64,000 nucleotides of DNA from CAYPAV01 sp964408805 (GCA_964408805.1 CAYPAV010000002.1:344878-408877), one strand, 5' to 3'. Numbered from the stretch's first letter, positions 8,471-18,332 are shown. Made by a program: numbers and translations. The notes: generated by a model not told the origin, from the letters alone.

Positions 8471-9331
8471 CTAATTGCCAAACAGCTTCTTCAAGGTACC
8501 CGCCGCCTCCGAGGCCCCTTTCTTTATACTCTCCCCGGTACTTCCCAGTGATTTCTTGACGGTCTCTCCGGCACTGCCGGCGGTTCCTTGCAAAGCGCCC
8601 GTCGCACCCTGGAGAAGTTGACCGGCCGACTCCGTCAGTCTGCCAATATTCAGCGAGGTCACCGCCTTCCCCGCGGCACTCGTCACCTTGTCCATGATCT
8701 GACGAACGGCGTCGCCGGCCGACGTGCCGCCTTCCTTTTTGCCGATGTCCGTCAGCTCGATATTGGGCAGCGGCACTGTCATTTTCTTGCCGCCCAGGAA
8801 CTCCGCGCTGACATTGACCTGTCCGTCACGCAACGTCACCTTGTCGATGATGATCTTCGGACCCGAATCGTCACCGGTTGCCGGCGCGGAATCACCGCCG
8901 CTCTTGGCCGGGCCGCCACCGCCGCCGGCAAGACCGGCAAATGCCTCGACATTCTTCTTGATGACTTCAAGATTGCTGCCGGCCGACGCCCACTCATAGG
9001 TCACCTCGGGCGCCACGACCAAGATTTCGCGTATCCTGACAATATCCTCTGTGACCGAGGCGATATCGAGCGAGACCGAGACCTCGCCGAGCGAAAAGGC
9101 GCTCGGCGTATTGAAGCCGGAAGGATTGCCGACGCGCAACCCGCGCAGCGTGCCCCTGCCCTCGGTCGACAGATTGACCTCATTCAACGTGACCTGGGCC
9201 TTGGTCGCCTTTGAGCCGATCTCCTCGACGGCGGTCTTTATCAGCCCGTCGATATTCGAGACGAGATAGTAGAGGCCGGCAGCTACGACGATCACGATCA
9301 CCGCGCCACCGATCAAAATTGCTTTTTTCAT
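8471..9331 (-). CDS. AsmA-like membrane-anchored envelope protein
   Basis: The ATG at 9331 is chosen because GGGAG lies 5 bases upstream; an ORF start 12 bases earlier lacks this. Residues 3-25 form one hydrophobic membrane anchor (KKAILIGGAVIVIVVAAGLYY). The following part (about 26-125) resembles AsmA/DUF748-type repeats, including LRGLRVGNPSGFNTPSAFSLGEVSVSLD, a pattern of chorein-like lipid-transfer envelope proteins. A Gly/Ser/Asp-rich linker (about 136-160) precedes a second beta-rich part, and the tail is a low-complexity amphipathic stretch (AGETVKKSLGSTGESIKKGA). Most of the chain should be periplasmic. Transcription probably runs into the Lys-rich gene. Precise function is not determinable. 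Confidence 0.65.
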   Translation of the reverse strand: MKKAILIGGAVIVIVVAAGLYYLVSNIDGLIKTAVEEIGSKATKAQVTLNEVNLSTEGRGTLRGLRVGNPSGFNTPSAFSLGEVSVSLDIASVTEDIVRIREILVVAPEVTYEWASAGSNLEVIKKNVEAFAGLAGGGGGPAKSGGDSAPATGDDSGPKIIIDKVTLRDGQVNVSAEFLGGKKMTVPLPNIELTDIGKKEGGTSAGDAVRQIMDKVTSAAGKAVTSLNIGRLTESAGQLLQGATGALQGTAGSAGETVKKSLGSTGESIKKGASEAAGTLKKLFGN

Positions 9332-9351
9332 CGGCGCTCCCATAAAACGAG

Positions 9352-9383
9352 AAAGGCGCCGAGGAGTGACCCGCGGCGCCTTT
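9352..9383 (-). terminator. Terminator downstream of the OmpA-like gene
   Basis: A 10-bp stem, AAAGGCGCCG paired with CGGCGCCTTT (9352-9361 and 9374-9383), with A runs on one side and T runs on the other, so it can work in either direction. It separates the OmpA-like gene from the AsmA-like gene. Confidence 0.75.
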
Positions 9384-9391
9384 TCATCGAC

Positions 9392-10282
9392 TTATTTGAA
9401 GGATACTTCGACCCTTCGATTGTTGTCCGCTCGAACGCCATCCTTGGTCGGCGTGGCGGGACTGTCCTCGCCTTTATAGGAATAGTTCATCTGCTTCTTA
9501 TTGACGCCGCGATCGAGCAGCGCCGCCTTGACGTTGAGCGCACGCTTGCCCGACAGCACCATATTATAGTCGCTGTCACCCGCCCGGTCCGTATGGCCGA
9601 CGATGCTCATCTTCATGCCACTGACTTTTTTCGCCGTGCTCGCGATGAGATCGAGGATATCGCCGTTGAACGCATCCTCCGGATCGGCGACGTCAAACGG
9701 GAAGTAAATGAAGAACGGTCCCAAATACGGCTTCTTTTTCTTTTTCTTCGGCTTCGGCTTTGGCTTCGGCTCGGCCTTGGCAACCTTCTTCATCGGCTTC
9801 GCCGCATCGACCTTGCCCATTGCCGCGAGGAAGGCACTCCGACACCGTTTGATATCCGCCGGCTGGTTGTTCTCTTCCTGCTCCTGGAGCCAGCAATCAT
9901 ACATCGCTTGGGCATGCGCCGCCGCTTTCGATGCATATTTCCGGGCACCGCCATCCAGGGCCGTGTTGAGACGCACGCCGGCTGCCTTCAAATCGCCGAC
10001 CGATCCCGACGGCAAGTTACGCGATGTATAGAGGTCGGGATTGACAGCCGTCCCTTTCCCCACCTTCATCGCCTTGCTCGCGAAATGATCAGCATCCGGG
10101 AAATCGAACTCATCGGCTTCCGATCTCGCCAAGACGATGTATTCCGCATGCAAGTTGGTTAGAAACGCGCTCCCTTTCGGCTTCATACCATCGGCCTGGT
10201 CGATCGTCACACCACTGCACGCTGCAAGTGCCGCCATCAGTACTGATACCGTAAATAGCCCTGTGAACTGCATTTGCCTCAT
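9392..10282 (-). CDS. OmpA-family outer-membrane lipoprotein
   Basis: The N-terminus carries a lipoprotein signal with lipobox LAAC about 20 residues after the start, so the mature protein is likely lipid-anchored. A mostly helical region follows, then a (K/P)-rich linker of alternating Lys-Pro and six lysines, then a C-terminal OmpA domain of about 110 residues with the peptidoglycan-binding signature VGHTDRAGDSDYN, LSGKRALNVKAALLDRGV and NRRVEVSF. It would tie the outer membrane to peptidoglycan across the Lys/Pro spacer. The ATG at 10282 is preferred (GGAGG about 13 bases upstream); ATG at 10273 is also possible. Its own terminator separates it from the AsmA-like gene. Confidence 0.88.
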   Translation of the reverse strand: MRQMQFTGLFTVSVLMAALAACSGVTIDQADGMKPKGSAFLTNLHAEYIVLARSEADEFDFPDADHFASKAMKVGKGTAVNPDLYTSRNLPSGSVGDLKAAGVRLNTALDGGARKYASKAAAHAQAMYDCWLQEQEENNQPADIKRCRSAFLAAMGKVDAAKPMKKVAKAEPKPKPKPKKKKKKPYLGPFFIYFPFDVADPEDAFNGDILDLIASTAKKVSGMKMSIVGHTDRAGDSDYNMVLSGKRALNVKAALLDRGVNKKQMNYSYKGEDSPATPTKDGVRADNNRRVEVSFK

Positions 10283-10630
10283 CCTTATTATTTTGCCTCC
10301 ACCGTCCCTTCCGGTACCCAGTTTGTGAACGGCTTTCAATCACAAATCAATCTTCGACTGAACCCAATAGAGATCCCGAACGTCAAACCAGTTGACCGCC
10401 GACCCGCCATATCCGGCACACGCCTGGGAAACAGCCCGCACAAACCCCGAACTTGGTATCTCGAGCCGTCGGCGATGCGTCTTTCAACCTTAGGAATTGA
10501 TTCATAAATTTGCCCTTTGCGGCTTTCACCCGGCGACAATACCCACTATATTCAGGGCTCGATTGATCCCAATTCAAAAGAACACGAAGCGGCTTTGCTT
10601 CGTGAAATGGAACAGGGAGGAGACGAAAGT

Positions 10631-12265
10631 ATGCAACGCAAAACCTTGCTCGCGCTCGCAATGGGCGTCGGCACGTCGCTGGCTTTAGGCAGCGGCGCGT
10701 TGGCGGAGACCCCGAAGCGGGGCGGCGTATTGAGTTTCGTGGTGGGCAGTAAGATTCCGTCTTACGACGGTCACCGCGAATCCACCTTCGGCATGATCCA
10801 TCCGATCCGGCCGTTTTACAGCCTGCTGATCCGCGTCAATCCGGACAACCCGCAATCGCCGACAGATTTCATCTGTGATATCTGCGAGGGCGGAATTCCG
10901 AAGGGCGAGAATGGCGGCCTGAAGTATACCTTCAAGATCCGCAAGGGCGTGAAGTTCCATGACGGAACGCCGTTGACGGCCCAGGACGTGTTGGCGACTT
11001 ATAACAAGCTCGTCTTCCCGCCGAAGGGTGTGCCTTCGACCCGCAAGGGCTTGTTCAAGATGATCAAGAGTGTTGCGGCCCCCAACGATACGACCTTCGT
11101 CATCGAGTTGAATTACGCAACGGCCGGTTTCATGCCGGCGATGGCGACGCCGTTCAATTTCATCTATTCCAAGAAGGATTTGGATAGCAAGGGTTACACA
11201 TGGCACATGAAGAACGTGAATGGCACCGGTGCCTTCTCTTTCGTGCAGCATCAGCCGGGCGCGTTCGTCGAAGGCAAGCGCTACGCCAATTACCATCACA
11301 TGGGTGCCGACGGTAAGCCGAAGCCGTATCTCGACGGTTACAAGGCCATCGCCGCGCCGAAGATGGCGGTTCGCGTGCAAGCCATTCGTGGCAATCGCGC
11401 GGCGGCCGAATTCCGCGGCTTCCCGCCGAAGACCCGGGACGATCTGGTTGCGGCGTTGGGCGACAAGATCCGCGTCCAGGAAAGCGACTGGAACTGCGTG
11501 ATGGGGGCGTCCTATAACCAGAACGTCAAGACCGTCGGCAAGAAGTTCCATGATGTTCGCGTACGTCAAGCTTTGAGCTTGGCGATGGACCGTTGGGGTG
11601 GTTCCAAGTACCTTTCGAAGATCGCGCTCGTCCGCACCGTCGGCGGCGTCGTCTTTCCGAAGCACCCCTTGGCCGCGTCCAAGGCCGATCTCATGAAGAT
11701 GCCGACCTACAACCCGGACAACAAGGCCCGTCGCGCCATGGCCAAGAAGCTGTTGGCGGATGCTGGCTGGAACGAGCCTCTCAATCTCCACAACCGCGCG
11801 GTCGACCAGCCCTACAAGGTCGTCGGCACGTGGCTCATCGACCAGTGGAAGAAGATTGGCCTCAAGTCCAAGCAGTCGGTCTATCCGACAGGTCCGTGGT
11901 ATGCAATCTTCCGTAAGAAGAAGAGCTACGAAGTGGCCATCGACTTCAATTGCCAGTCGGTCGTCAACCCGCTCGTCGATGCGGCGAAGTGGATTTCCTC
12001 CGACAAGACCGGCAACAACTATTCCAGCGCCATCGATCGGACACTGGATAAGTGGTACGATCAGATGAACCGCGAGACCGATCCCGCGAAGCAGCGCGCC
12101 ATGATCCGCAAGTTCGAGAAGCGGGTGCTGTGGGACAAGTCTTGGTTCATGATCAATTTCTGGTGGTTCAAGATCAACCCGCATCGTTCCTACATGAAGG
12201 GTTGGAACATTGCGCCGAGCCATTACCTGAACCAATCTCTGGATCAGGTCTGGATCGACAGCTAA
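10631..12265 (+). CDS. ABC transporter substrate-binding protein, family 5 (oligopeptide/nickel type)
   Basis: An extracytoplasmic solute-binding protein of the DppA/OppA group. The ATG at 10631 has GGAGG 9 bases upstream and opens a classical signal peptide (MQRKTLLALAMG, cut after ALA at about residue 25). Landmarks of the fold are KRGGVLSFVVG near the mature start, GLKYTFKIRKGVKFHDGTPLTAQDV and VRQALSLAMDR. Mature size is about 519 residues, as expected. No permease or ATPase genes follow; the gene ends in a strong terminator and the next gene is a TauD dioxygenase, so the transporter partners must lie elsewhere. The sequence uses noticeably fewer rare codons than neighbours, which suggests high expression (impression only). 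Confidence 0.88.
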   Translation: MQRKTLLALAMGVGTSLALGSGALAETPKRGGVLSFVVGSKIPSYDGHRESTFGMIHPIRPFYSLLIRVNPDNPQSPTDFICDICEGGIPKGENGGLKYTFKIRKGVKFHDGTPLTAQDVLATYNKLVFPPKGVPSTRKGLFKMIKSVAAPNDTTFVIELNYATAGFMPAMATPFNFIYSKKDLDSKGYTWHMKNVNGTGAFSFVQHQPGAFVEGKRYANYHHMGADGKPKPYLDGYKAIAAPKMAVRVQAIRGNRAAAEFRGFPPKTRDDLVAALGDKIRVQESDWNCVMGASYNQNVKTVGKKFHDVRVRQALSLAMDRWGGSKYLSKIALVRTVGGVVFPKHPLAASKADLMKMPTYNPDNKARRAMAKKLLADAGWNEPLNLHNRAVDQPYKVVGTWLIDQWKKIGLKSKQSVYPTGPWYAIFRKKKSYEVAIDFNCQSVVNPLVDAAKWISSDKTGNNYSSAIDRTLDKWYDQMNRETDPAKQRAMIRKFEKRVLWDKSWFMINFWWFKINPHRSYMKGWNIAPSHYLNQSLDQVWIDS

Positions 12266-12290
12266 ACCGGCATTGATTGACTGACCAAAA

Positions 12291-12322
12291 CCGCTCGCCG
12301 GGCAACCGGCGGGCGGTTTTTT
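12291..12322 (+). terminator. Strong rho-independent terminator after the solute-binding protein
   Basis: An 11-bp GC-rich stem with one mismatch (12291-12301 with 12306-12316, loop GCAA) followed directly by six T residues. Confidence 0.92.
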
Positions 12323-12386
12323 CTTTCCCGTATGGCATGGCTGGGAATCGTCGTTCAGCCTATCTTTGCCACGAAGGGAGAAGGCT

Positions 12387-13241
12387 ATGTTCGAAGTGAA
12401 CAAGATCGGCGATCCGGTCGGTGCGGAAATCGTCGGCTTGGATACGAGCGGCGAGATTGACGATGACACCATGCGGAATATCGAAGCGGCCTTCGCCGAC
12501 CATGCGGTAATTGTCTTTCGCGACCAAAATCTGACACCCGAACAACAACTCGCTTTTGCCGGACGTTTTGGCGTCCTCGAAATCAACACTTTCGATCGCC
12601 ATGCACTCGACGGGCATGACGGCATCCTCGTCGTCTCGAACATCGTCGAGGACGGGAAGTCGGTGGGCTATGCCGATGCCGGTAGTTTTTGGCACAGCGA
12701 CATGTCCTATACGGCGACGCCGCCCCGCCTCACCATGCTCTATGCCATCGAGATTCCACATCGCGACGGCAGATCGATCGGCAACACTTTGTTCGCAAGC
12801 GCGGTCGACGCATACGACGCCCTGACGGACGAGACGAGAGAACGGATAGCGGACCGGCGGGCCATTCACAGTATCGCAGCCAAGAAGCGCGGCATTAAGA
12901 AAGCCATCAAACTGGACCCAGCGCAAATCGAGAAGAACCCGGATGTGCTACATCCGATCGCGCGAACCCATCCGATAACGGGCCGCAAGTCGATCTTCGT
13001 TACGGCGGACGAATGCACCGGAATCGAAGGACTGGAGGATTCGGAAGCAAGACCTTTGATCGATGAATTGGCCGCGCATGTCATCAAGCCGGAATTCCAA
13101 TACCGCCACAGTTGGCGCGTCGGCGATCTTCTGGTCTGGGATAATGCCGCCGTCCAGCATGTCGTCGACCGCGATTACGAATGGCCGCGCGATCGGCGCT
13201 TGCTCCATCGTATTACCGTCAACGGCAGCGCATCCTTTTAG
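12387..13241 (+). CDS. TauD/TfdA-family dioxygenase
   Basis: Third Fe(II)/2-oxoglutarate dioxygenase. H103 and D105 sit in the FWHSDMSY motif, the distal H258 in VQHVVDRDY, with arginines at about 270-275 for 2-oxoglutarate. The start at 12387 is set by AAGGGAGAAGG just upstream; the upstream TTG is rejected. Length 284 residues. It stands alone between the family-5 solute-binding gene (separated by a terminator) and the convergent SDR gene. The HSD triad variant and overall pattern are those of TfdA-like enzymes acting on small carboxylates, but no substrate can be assigned. Confidence 0.88.
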   Translation: MFEVNKIGDPVGAEIVGLDTSGEIDDDTMRNIEAAFADHAVIVFRDQNLTPEQQLAFAGRFGVLEINTFDRHALDGHDGILVVSNIVEDGKSVGYADAGSFWHSDMSYTATPPRLTMLYAIEIPHRDGRSIGNTLFASAVDAYDALTDETRERIADRRAIHSIAAKKRGIKKAIKLDPAQIEKNPDVLHPIARTHPITGRKSIFVTADECTGIEGLEDSEARPLIDELAAHVIKPEFQYRHSWRVGDLLVWDNAAVQHVVDRDYEWPRDRRLLHRITVNGSASF

Positions 13242-13256
13242 ATCGCGTCCGCCGCC

Positions 13257-14183
13257 TCAGGCGGTTCGTCCCGAAGATCCTAGATGGCGGCGAATGTCGT
13301 CGGCGAACAGGCGCTCGGAATCGTCTTCCGGCGCGTAATCGATGATCTCCCGCGCATTGGTGATGTTCCAAAACGTGCGCGTATTGTTGGAAATGCCATA
13401 GAACACCTGAAACGGAATGCCGTCGGTGTCTTCGATCGCCTCCGTTTCGATGGACTTGATGTAAAGCTGCTGCATGTCGGAAGCGCTGATATAGGCGCCG
13501 AGATCGCGCCGATACCAGGTCTCGTTGCCGTCGTATTTCGCCCATTCGATCGGCCTCGGCGCCCCGATCCGGATTTGCACGTTCGAAACCGCCCGCCCGA
13601 ATCGTCCGGTCGCAAAGACAAACCCAAGATGTTCATAACAGGCCTTCGCCCAACCATAGAAATTGTCTGACCGAGGGTAGGTGTCGGGTCCGATCGTGTT
13701 CAGCCGGCCGCGGTGCAATTTGGTCTCGTACCAATCGGCTGCATGATTGGAGCTCGTCACGACGACGCGACGGACGTCTTGTTCCAGCGCCAGTTTGAAT
13801 ACATGAAACGCCATATCAAGGTTGTCGCGTTCCTGATAGTAGCTGTCGACCGCATTGGGAGGACGGTCGTCCAGCCATTGAACAGGTGCATTCGAGCGGG
13901 TTTCAGGTTTGTTGACCCATCCATTGTGCACGATGGCGTCGACACCCTCGAAGTGGCGGCGGTATTTCTCGACATCGGGATCGGTGAGATCGACCTCGAT
14001 AATCCGGTCCCGCAGCGCCTCGATCGCGTCGTTCCCCTTAACTTCCGGTCCGGCGCCACCGCGGCCTTGGCCCTCGCGCTTCGCGTCGAGAAGAACGAGT
14101 TCAAAGCGATCCATGAAAGCCGGGATCAATAACGAGGAGATATATCCCGCGGCCCCCGTCATCAAAACGCGCTTCTTCGCCAT
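13257..14183 (-). CDS. NAD-dependent epimerase/dehydratase (extended SDR)
   Basis: Extended short-chain dehydrogenase of 308 residues. The N-terminal nucleotide loop is GAAGYISS (in place of the usual GxxGxxG last glycine), VDLTD marks the adenine pocket, TSSNHAADWY the catalytic Ser region, and FYGWAKACYE supplies the YxxxK pair. The pattern recalls uronate dehydrogenase-like and UDP-sugar epimerase families. An AGGAGA ribosome site precedes the ATG. The gene converges on the TauD gene (15-base gap) and is divergent from hyuB. Substrate unknown; a sugar acid is most likely (inference). Confidence 0.8.
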   Translation of the reverse strand: MAKKRVLMTGAAGYISSLLIPAFMDRFELVLLDAKREGQGRGGAGPEVKGNDAIEALRDRIIEVDLTDPDVEKYRRHFEGVDAIVHNGWVNKPETRSNAPVQWLDDRPPNAVDSYYQERDNLDMAFHVFKLALEQDVRRVVVTSSNHAADWYETKLHRGRLNTIGPDTYPRSDNFYGWAKACYEHLGFVFATGRFGRAVSNVQIRIGAPRPIEWAKYDGNETWYRRDLGAYISASDMQQLYIKSIETEAIEDTDGIPFQVFYGISNNTRTFWNITNAREIIDYAPEDDSERLFADDIRRHLGSSGRTA

Positions 14184-14354
14184 CTAGATCTCCTTCGCCA
14201 AATTCGGATTGGACCATAGCATGATCGAAAATTCGATCTACGATCATCGACAGCGAAACGCATTTCGCAAGACCGCTATCACGAGATGTGGTCATCGGGC
14301 CGCGAATTCGATCTAATGCGCGGCATATGGGGCCCCAGGGGTAAAGGAAATTAC

Positions 14355-16157
14355 ATGGCCAAGATCGACGACCCGATCGCCTTCGAGCTCTTCAAGAACT
14401 CGATCTTCTCGATCGCCGATGAAATGGCGCTGACCATCTGCCGGACGACCTATTCCAGCGTCTTGCGGGACAATATGGATTTCTCCACCGCCTTTGCGGA
14501 CGCCGACGGGCGGCTGGTCGCCCAGGGCTTGACCTTGCCGGCGCATCTGGGATCGATCCCGACCGCGCTCGATGTGGTGGTCGAGCGTTTCGGCGCGTCC
14601 ATGAAACCCGAGGATATGTTCATCATGAACGATCCCTTCGATGGCGGCATGCATCTCCCGGATATCTTCATCTTCAAACCACTGTTCTGGGAAGGCAAAC
14701 GCGTGGCCTTCGCGGCGACGATCTGTCACCACGCGGATGTCGGCGGGCGCGTGCCGGGATCGAACGCCTCCGATTCAACGGAAATCTATCAGGAAGGCCT
14801 CCGCATCCCGCCGATGCGGCTATACGATCAAGGTGTCCCGAACGAGACCTTGTGGATGCTGATCGAAAAGAACGTCCGCATTCCGGTTCAGGTTTTCGGC
14901 GATCTCAGAGCTCAACTCGCCGCCTGCACGATCGCCGAGCAACAGTTCGAGGAATTGATCGAGCGCTACGGCATCGAGCGCATCAAACTCTACATGGCGG
15001 AGATTATCGATTATGCCGAGCGTATGACCCGTGCCGCCGTTCGCGACCTGCCCGATGGGGAATACGATTTCGAGGACTGGATCGACGACGACGGCATCGA
15101 CGAGGACCGGCCGATCCGTCTTTACGTCAAGATATTGAAGGAAGGCGACAAGATGCTGGTCGACTGGACCGGCACCTCACCCCAAGTAAAGGGCGCCATC
15201 AATAACACGCTCTCCTTCACCAAGGCGGCGAGCTACACCGGTATTCGGTCGGTCCTGCCAGATGGCATTCCGAACAATGAAGGCGTGTTTCGCGTCATCG
15301 ACGTGACCGCGCCACCGGGCACGATCGCGAACGGCGTGCTTCCGGCGGCCTGCGCGGCGCGGGGCCTTACCGGTTTTCGCATGGTGGATTGCATGTTCGG
15401 CGCCCTCTCTAAGATGGTCCCCGACCTGGTCTGTGCCGCCTCCGACGGGGGAAACACAGGCGTTTCGATCGGCGGCTACGATAGCGATCGCAAGCCCTAC
15501 ATCTATGTCGATTTCGCCTGCGGCACCTGGGGCGGGCGACCTTGGTGCGATGGGTTGCAGGGCAACTCGAACATGTTCGCCAACATGGCCTCTCAATCGG
15601 TCGAGGTTATCGAGGCCGAGCAGCCAATGGAAATTCTCGCCTACGAGTTTCTAGCCGACCGGGCGGGGCCCGGTCAGTTCAGGGGCGGCGCACCGTATTA
15701 TCGCGACTATCGTTTCACTGAACGAGAAGCGATACTTCAAGTCCGCTCCGACCGGTCGAAATTCCGTCCGTACGGACTTTATGGCGGACGTCCCGGCAAG
15801 CTATCGGTCAACTATCTCAATCCCGGCAAGAATGTTCGTAAACTACCTTCTAAGCCAACGATGACGATCGAGAAGGGTGACGTCTTCCGTCACGAACTTG
15901 CGGGCGGCGGCGGATGGGGCGATCCGTTGGCGCGCGATCCGGCGCTGGTGCTGACCGACATTCGTGATGAACTCGTCAGCGTCGAAGCCGCGCGCGATGA
16001 CTATGGCGTGATCGTCGAAACCGATCCGTTGTCGGTGGACGCGGCCGCGACAAAAGCCCGCCGGGAAGAACTTCGCCGATCGCGGGGCTGGAGCGAGGAA
16101 CCCTTCGTCTCTTGGGATGACAACGGCACGGCACGGGCCCTCGACGCGGCGGACTAA
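14355..16157 (+). CDS. hyuB: Hydantoinase B / oxoprolinase family protein
   Basis: HyuB-type subunit that pairs with HyuA in ATP-dependent opening of cyclic imides or amides (N-methylhydantoin, 5-oxoproline) or in acetone-carboxylase-like reactions. The ATG at 14355 (AGGAAA upstream) gives MAKIDDPIAFELFKNSIFSIADEM, a standard start. Conserved patches are ICRTTYSSVLRDNMDFSTAF, NDPFDGGMHLPDIFIFKP, ATICHHADVGGRVPGSNASDS and the C-terminal AGGGGWGDPLARD. Length about 600 residues is normal for a free-standing HyuB. hyuA follows 84 bases later on the same strand. Unlike eukaryotic 5-oxoprolinase the A and B halves are separate genes. Confidence 0.9.
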   Translation: MAKIDDPIAFELFKNSIFSIADEMALTICRTTYSSVLRDNMDFSTAFADADGRLVAQGLTLPAHLGSIPTALDVVVERFGASMKPEDMFIMNDPFDGGMHLPDIFIFKPLFWEGKRVAFAATICHHADVGGRVPGSNASDSTEIYQEGLRIPPMRLYDQGVPNETLWMLIEKNVRIPVQVFGDLRAQLAACTIAEQQFEELIERYGIERIKLYMAEIIDYAERMTRAAVRDLPDGEYDFEDWIDDDGIDEDRPIRLYVKILKEGDKMLVDWTGTSPQVKGAINNTLSFTKAASYTGIRSVLPDGIPNNEGVFRVIDVTAPPGTIANGVLPAACAARGLTGFRMVDCMFGALSKMVPDLVCAASDGGNTGVSIGGYDSDRKPYIYVDFACGTWGGRPWCDGLQGNSNMFANMASQSVEVIEAEQPMEILAYEFLADRAGPGQFRGGAPYYRDYRFTEREAILQVRSDRSKFRPYGLYGGRPGKLSVNYLNPGKNVRKLPSKPTMTIEKGDVFRHELAGGGGWGDPLARDPALVLTDIRDELVSVEAARDDYGVIVETDPLSVDAAATKARREELRRSRGWSEEPFVSWDDNGTARALDAAD

Positions 16158-16241
16158 TCGGAACATCCAGGAGCGCTTACGAGACGTGGGGAGCAAACAT
16201 GTGCGGTCCCCGCCGCAAGTAAGTGTCGGTGGAAAGGAAAC

Positions 16242-18332
16242 ATGGTGACTGGCTACAGAGTTGGCGTTGATATCGGCGGAACCTTCACGGATATCGTTTT
16301 CATGAACGATGACGGCGAGATCCTGACGAAGAAAATCTCGTCGAGCGTGGACAATTATGCGACGGCTATCGTCGAGGGCCTCGCGGACGTATTCGAGAGC
16401 GGCGGGCTATCGGGGCAAGACGTTCTCGAGGTCCTGCACGGAACGACGGTCGCCTCCAATGCCATTCTCGAACATAAAGGCGCCAAGACCGGACTCATCG
16501 GCACCAAGGGATTCCGAGATGTCCTCGAAATTCGAAATCTCAGAATGCCGCGCCTCTACGATCTGAAATGGGAAAAGCCGGCGCCCTTGGTCGAGCGTTA
16601 TCTACGTCTCGGCGTGACGGAACGAATCAATACCAAGGGCGAGGTTCAAACCGTGCTCGACGTTTCGGAAGTCGAAGCGGTCGTCGACCGGCTATTAGCG
16701 GAGGATGTCGACGTCATCGCGGTCGCTCTCATCAACTCCTTCGCCAATCCGGCTCATGAAATCGAGGTCAAGGGAATCATCGAACGAAAGGCGCCGGGAC
16801 TACCGGTCTGTATCAGCTACGAGGTGTTGCCGGAAATAAAGGAGTATGAGCGAACCTCGACCACGGTAATCAACGCCTACCTGCTGCCCATCGTTTCGAA
16901 ATATCTCGAAAGCCTTCATACCGAGTTCGACAAGAGCGGCATTGCCGGCCCGCTCCTCCTAATGCAGTCGAATGGCGGCTTGATGACCGCGGAAGCGGCA
17001 CAGAGATTACCCTGCAATATCGTCGAATCAGGTCCGGCGGGCGGCGTCGTCGGAGGGCAGGTCTTCGGAGGCAAGGTCGGCCTCAAGAACATCATTACCT
17101 TCGATATGGGGGGCACGACCGCAAAGGCCTCGCTGATCGAGAATGGCGAATACACGCGATCACTGGAGTTCCAAGTCGGCGGTGGCATCCTGACCGGATC
17201 GCGTCTCATGACGGGTGCGGGATATCTATTGAAGGTCCCGGCAATTGATCTTGCCGAGGTGGGCGCCGGGGGTGGCTCGATCGTCTGGATCGATGCCGGT
17301 GGATCATTGCAAATTGGACCGCAAAGCGCCGGCGCGAAGCCGGGGCCCGTCTGTTACGACAGTGGCGGAACCAAACCGACCGTTACCGATGCCAATGTCA
17401 TTCTCGGCTATTTGAACCAGGAATATTTGGTCGGCGGCGAACTTCCGATCGACGCGGGCAAGGCCCGGCAGGCCTTTACGAAGAAGATCGCCGAACCGAT
17501 GGGTCTCGATATTGCGCACGCGGCCTACGGTGCCCACCAAATCACCATCTCGAACATGATCCGCGCCATTCGCGCGGTCTCTTCCGAGCGGGGCCGCGAC
17601 CCGCGCGATTATGCGATGGTCCCCTTTGGTGGAAACGGGCCGCTGTTCGCTGCGGGGATGGCGCGCGAATTAAGCATGACCCGGATCGTCATACCGCCGT
17701 CGCCGGGACTTTTCAGCTCTTTCGGCCTGCTATATGCCGATGTCGAGCACCATTATTCGCGAACCGTACAGCGTGTCCTTCGCGACATGGAACCCGCCGC
17801 CTTGACCGGTGTTTGGCGGGAACTCGAGGAACAGGCGCGTCAACAATTGGCGCGGGATGGTTTCAACGACAGCCAGATGCGCTTCCGGCGTGCCGCCAAC
17901 ATGCATTACAAGGGGCAGATTTTCGAACTTACGGTCGCTGCACCCGATGGCGAGTTTGACAAGAATCGCATCGCCGAGCTCGAAGACGCCTTCGGCGTGG
18001 AGCACGAACGTACCTACGGTCACCGCGCCGGCCCGGAAGAACCCGTTGAACTCGTCAACGCCCAATTGGTGGGCGTGGCGATCCCGGACCGCCCGAGAAT
18101 TCCCGAGCGCACCGAAATCGACAGCAGGGGATCGAGCGATCCTCTACCGCCGCGCCAGGCTTATTTCGGTCCGGAGCACGGCTGGATCGAAACGCCCGTT
18201 CTGCGCCGCGCCGATCTTTCGAATGTCCGAAAGGGACCCTGCATCATTGAGGAATACGATGCCACCAGCCTCGTTCCAATTGACGGCACCGCCCGTCTCG
18301 ACGAACTCGGCAACATCCTGATCGACCTCTAA
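16242..18332 (+). CDS. hyuA: Hydantoinase A / oxoprolinase family protein
   Basis: ATP-binding partner of HyuB. The N-terminus has the actin-like phosphate-binding motif VGVDIGGTFTDIV, then LHGTTVASNAILEHKG, the central NIVESGPAGGVVGG, TFDMGGTTAKASL and EVGAGGGSIVWID, and a C-terminal domain ending at residue 696. Size and motif order are those of hydantoin racemase/N-methylhydantoinase A and of the A half of 5-oxoprolinase. Order B then A is the reverse of the fused eukaryotic enzyme. A bidirectional terminator follows 20 bases after the stop. The likely substrate is a cyclic amide; 5-oxoproline would fit with the D-glutamate cyclase-like gene in the window, but this is only an inference. 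Confidence 0.92.
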   Translation: MVTGYRVGVDIGGTFTDIVFMNDDGEILTKKISSSVDNYATAIVEGLADVFESGGLSGQDVLEVLHGTTVASNAILEHKGAKTGLIGTKGFRDVLEIRNLRMPRLYDLKWEKPAPLVERYLRLGVTERINTKGEVQTVLDVSEVEAVVDRLLAEDVDVIAVALINSFANPAHEIEVKGIIERKAPGLPVCISYEVLPEIKEYERTSTTVINAYLLPIVSKYLESLHTEFDKSGIAGPLLLMQSNGGLMTAEAAQRLPCNIVESGPAGGVVGGQVFGGKVGLKNIITFDMGGTTAKASLIENGEYTRSLEFQVGGGILTGSRLMTGAGYLLKVPAIDLAEVGAGGGSIVWIDAGGSLQIGPQSAGAKPGPVCYDSGGTKPTVTDANVILGYLNQEYLVGGELPIDAGKARQAFTKKIAEPMGLDIAHAAYGAHQITISNMIRAIRAVSSERGRDPRDYAMVPFGGNGPLFAAGMARELSMTRIVIPPSPGLFSSFGLLYADVEHHYSRTVQRVLRDMEPAALTGVWRELEEQARQQLARDGFNDSQMRFRRAANMHYKGQIFELTVAAPDGEFDKNRIAELEDAFGVEHERTYGHRAGPEEPVELVNAQLVGVAIPDRPRIPERTEIDSRGSSDPLPPRQAYFGPEHGWIETPVLRRADLSNVRKGPCIIEEYDATSLVPIDGTARLDELGNILIDL

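Noticed and set aside
10685..12643. 652-codon minus-strand ORF opposite the family-5 solute-binding gene
   Set aside because: A shadow frame produced by GC-rich third positions; the plus-strand protein has a signal peptide, ribosome site and terminator.
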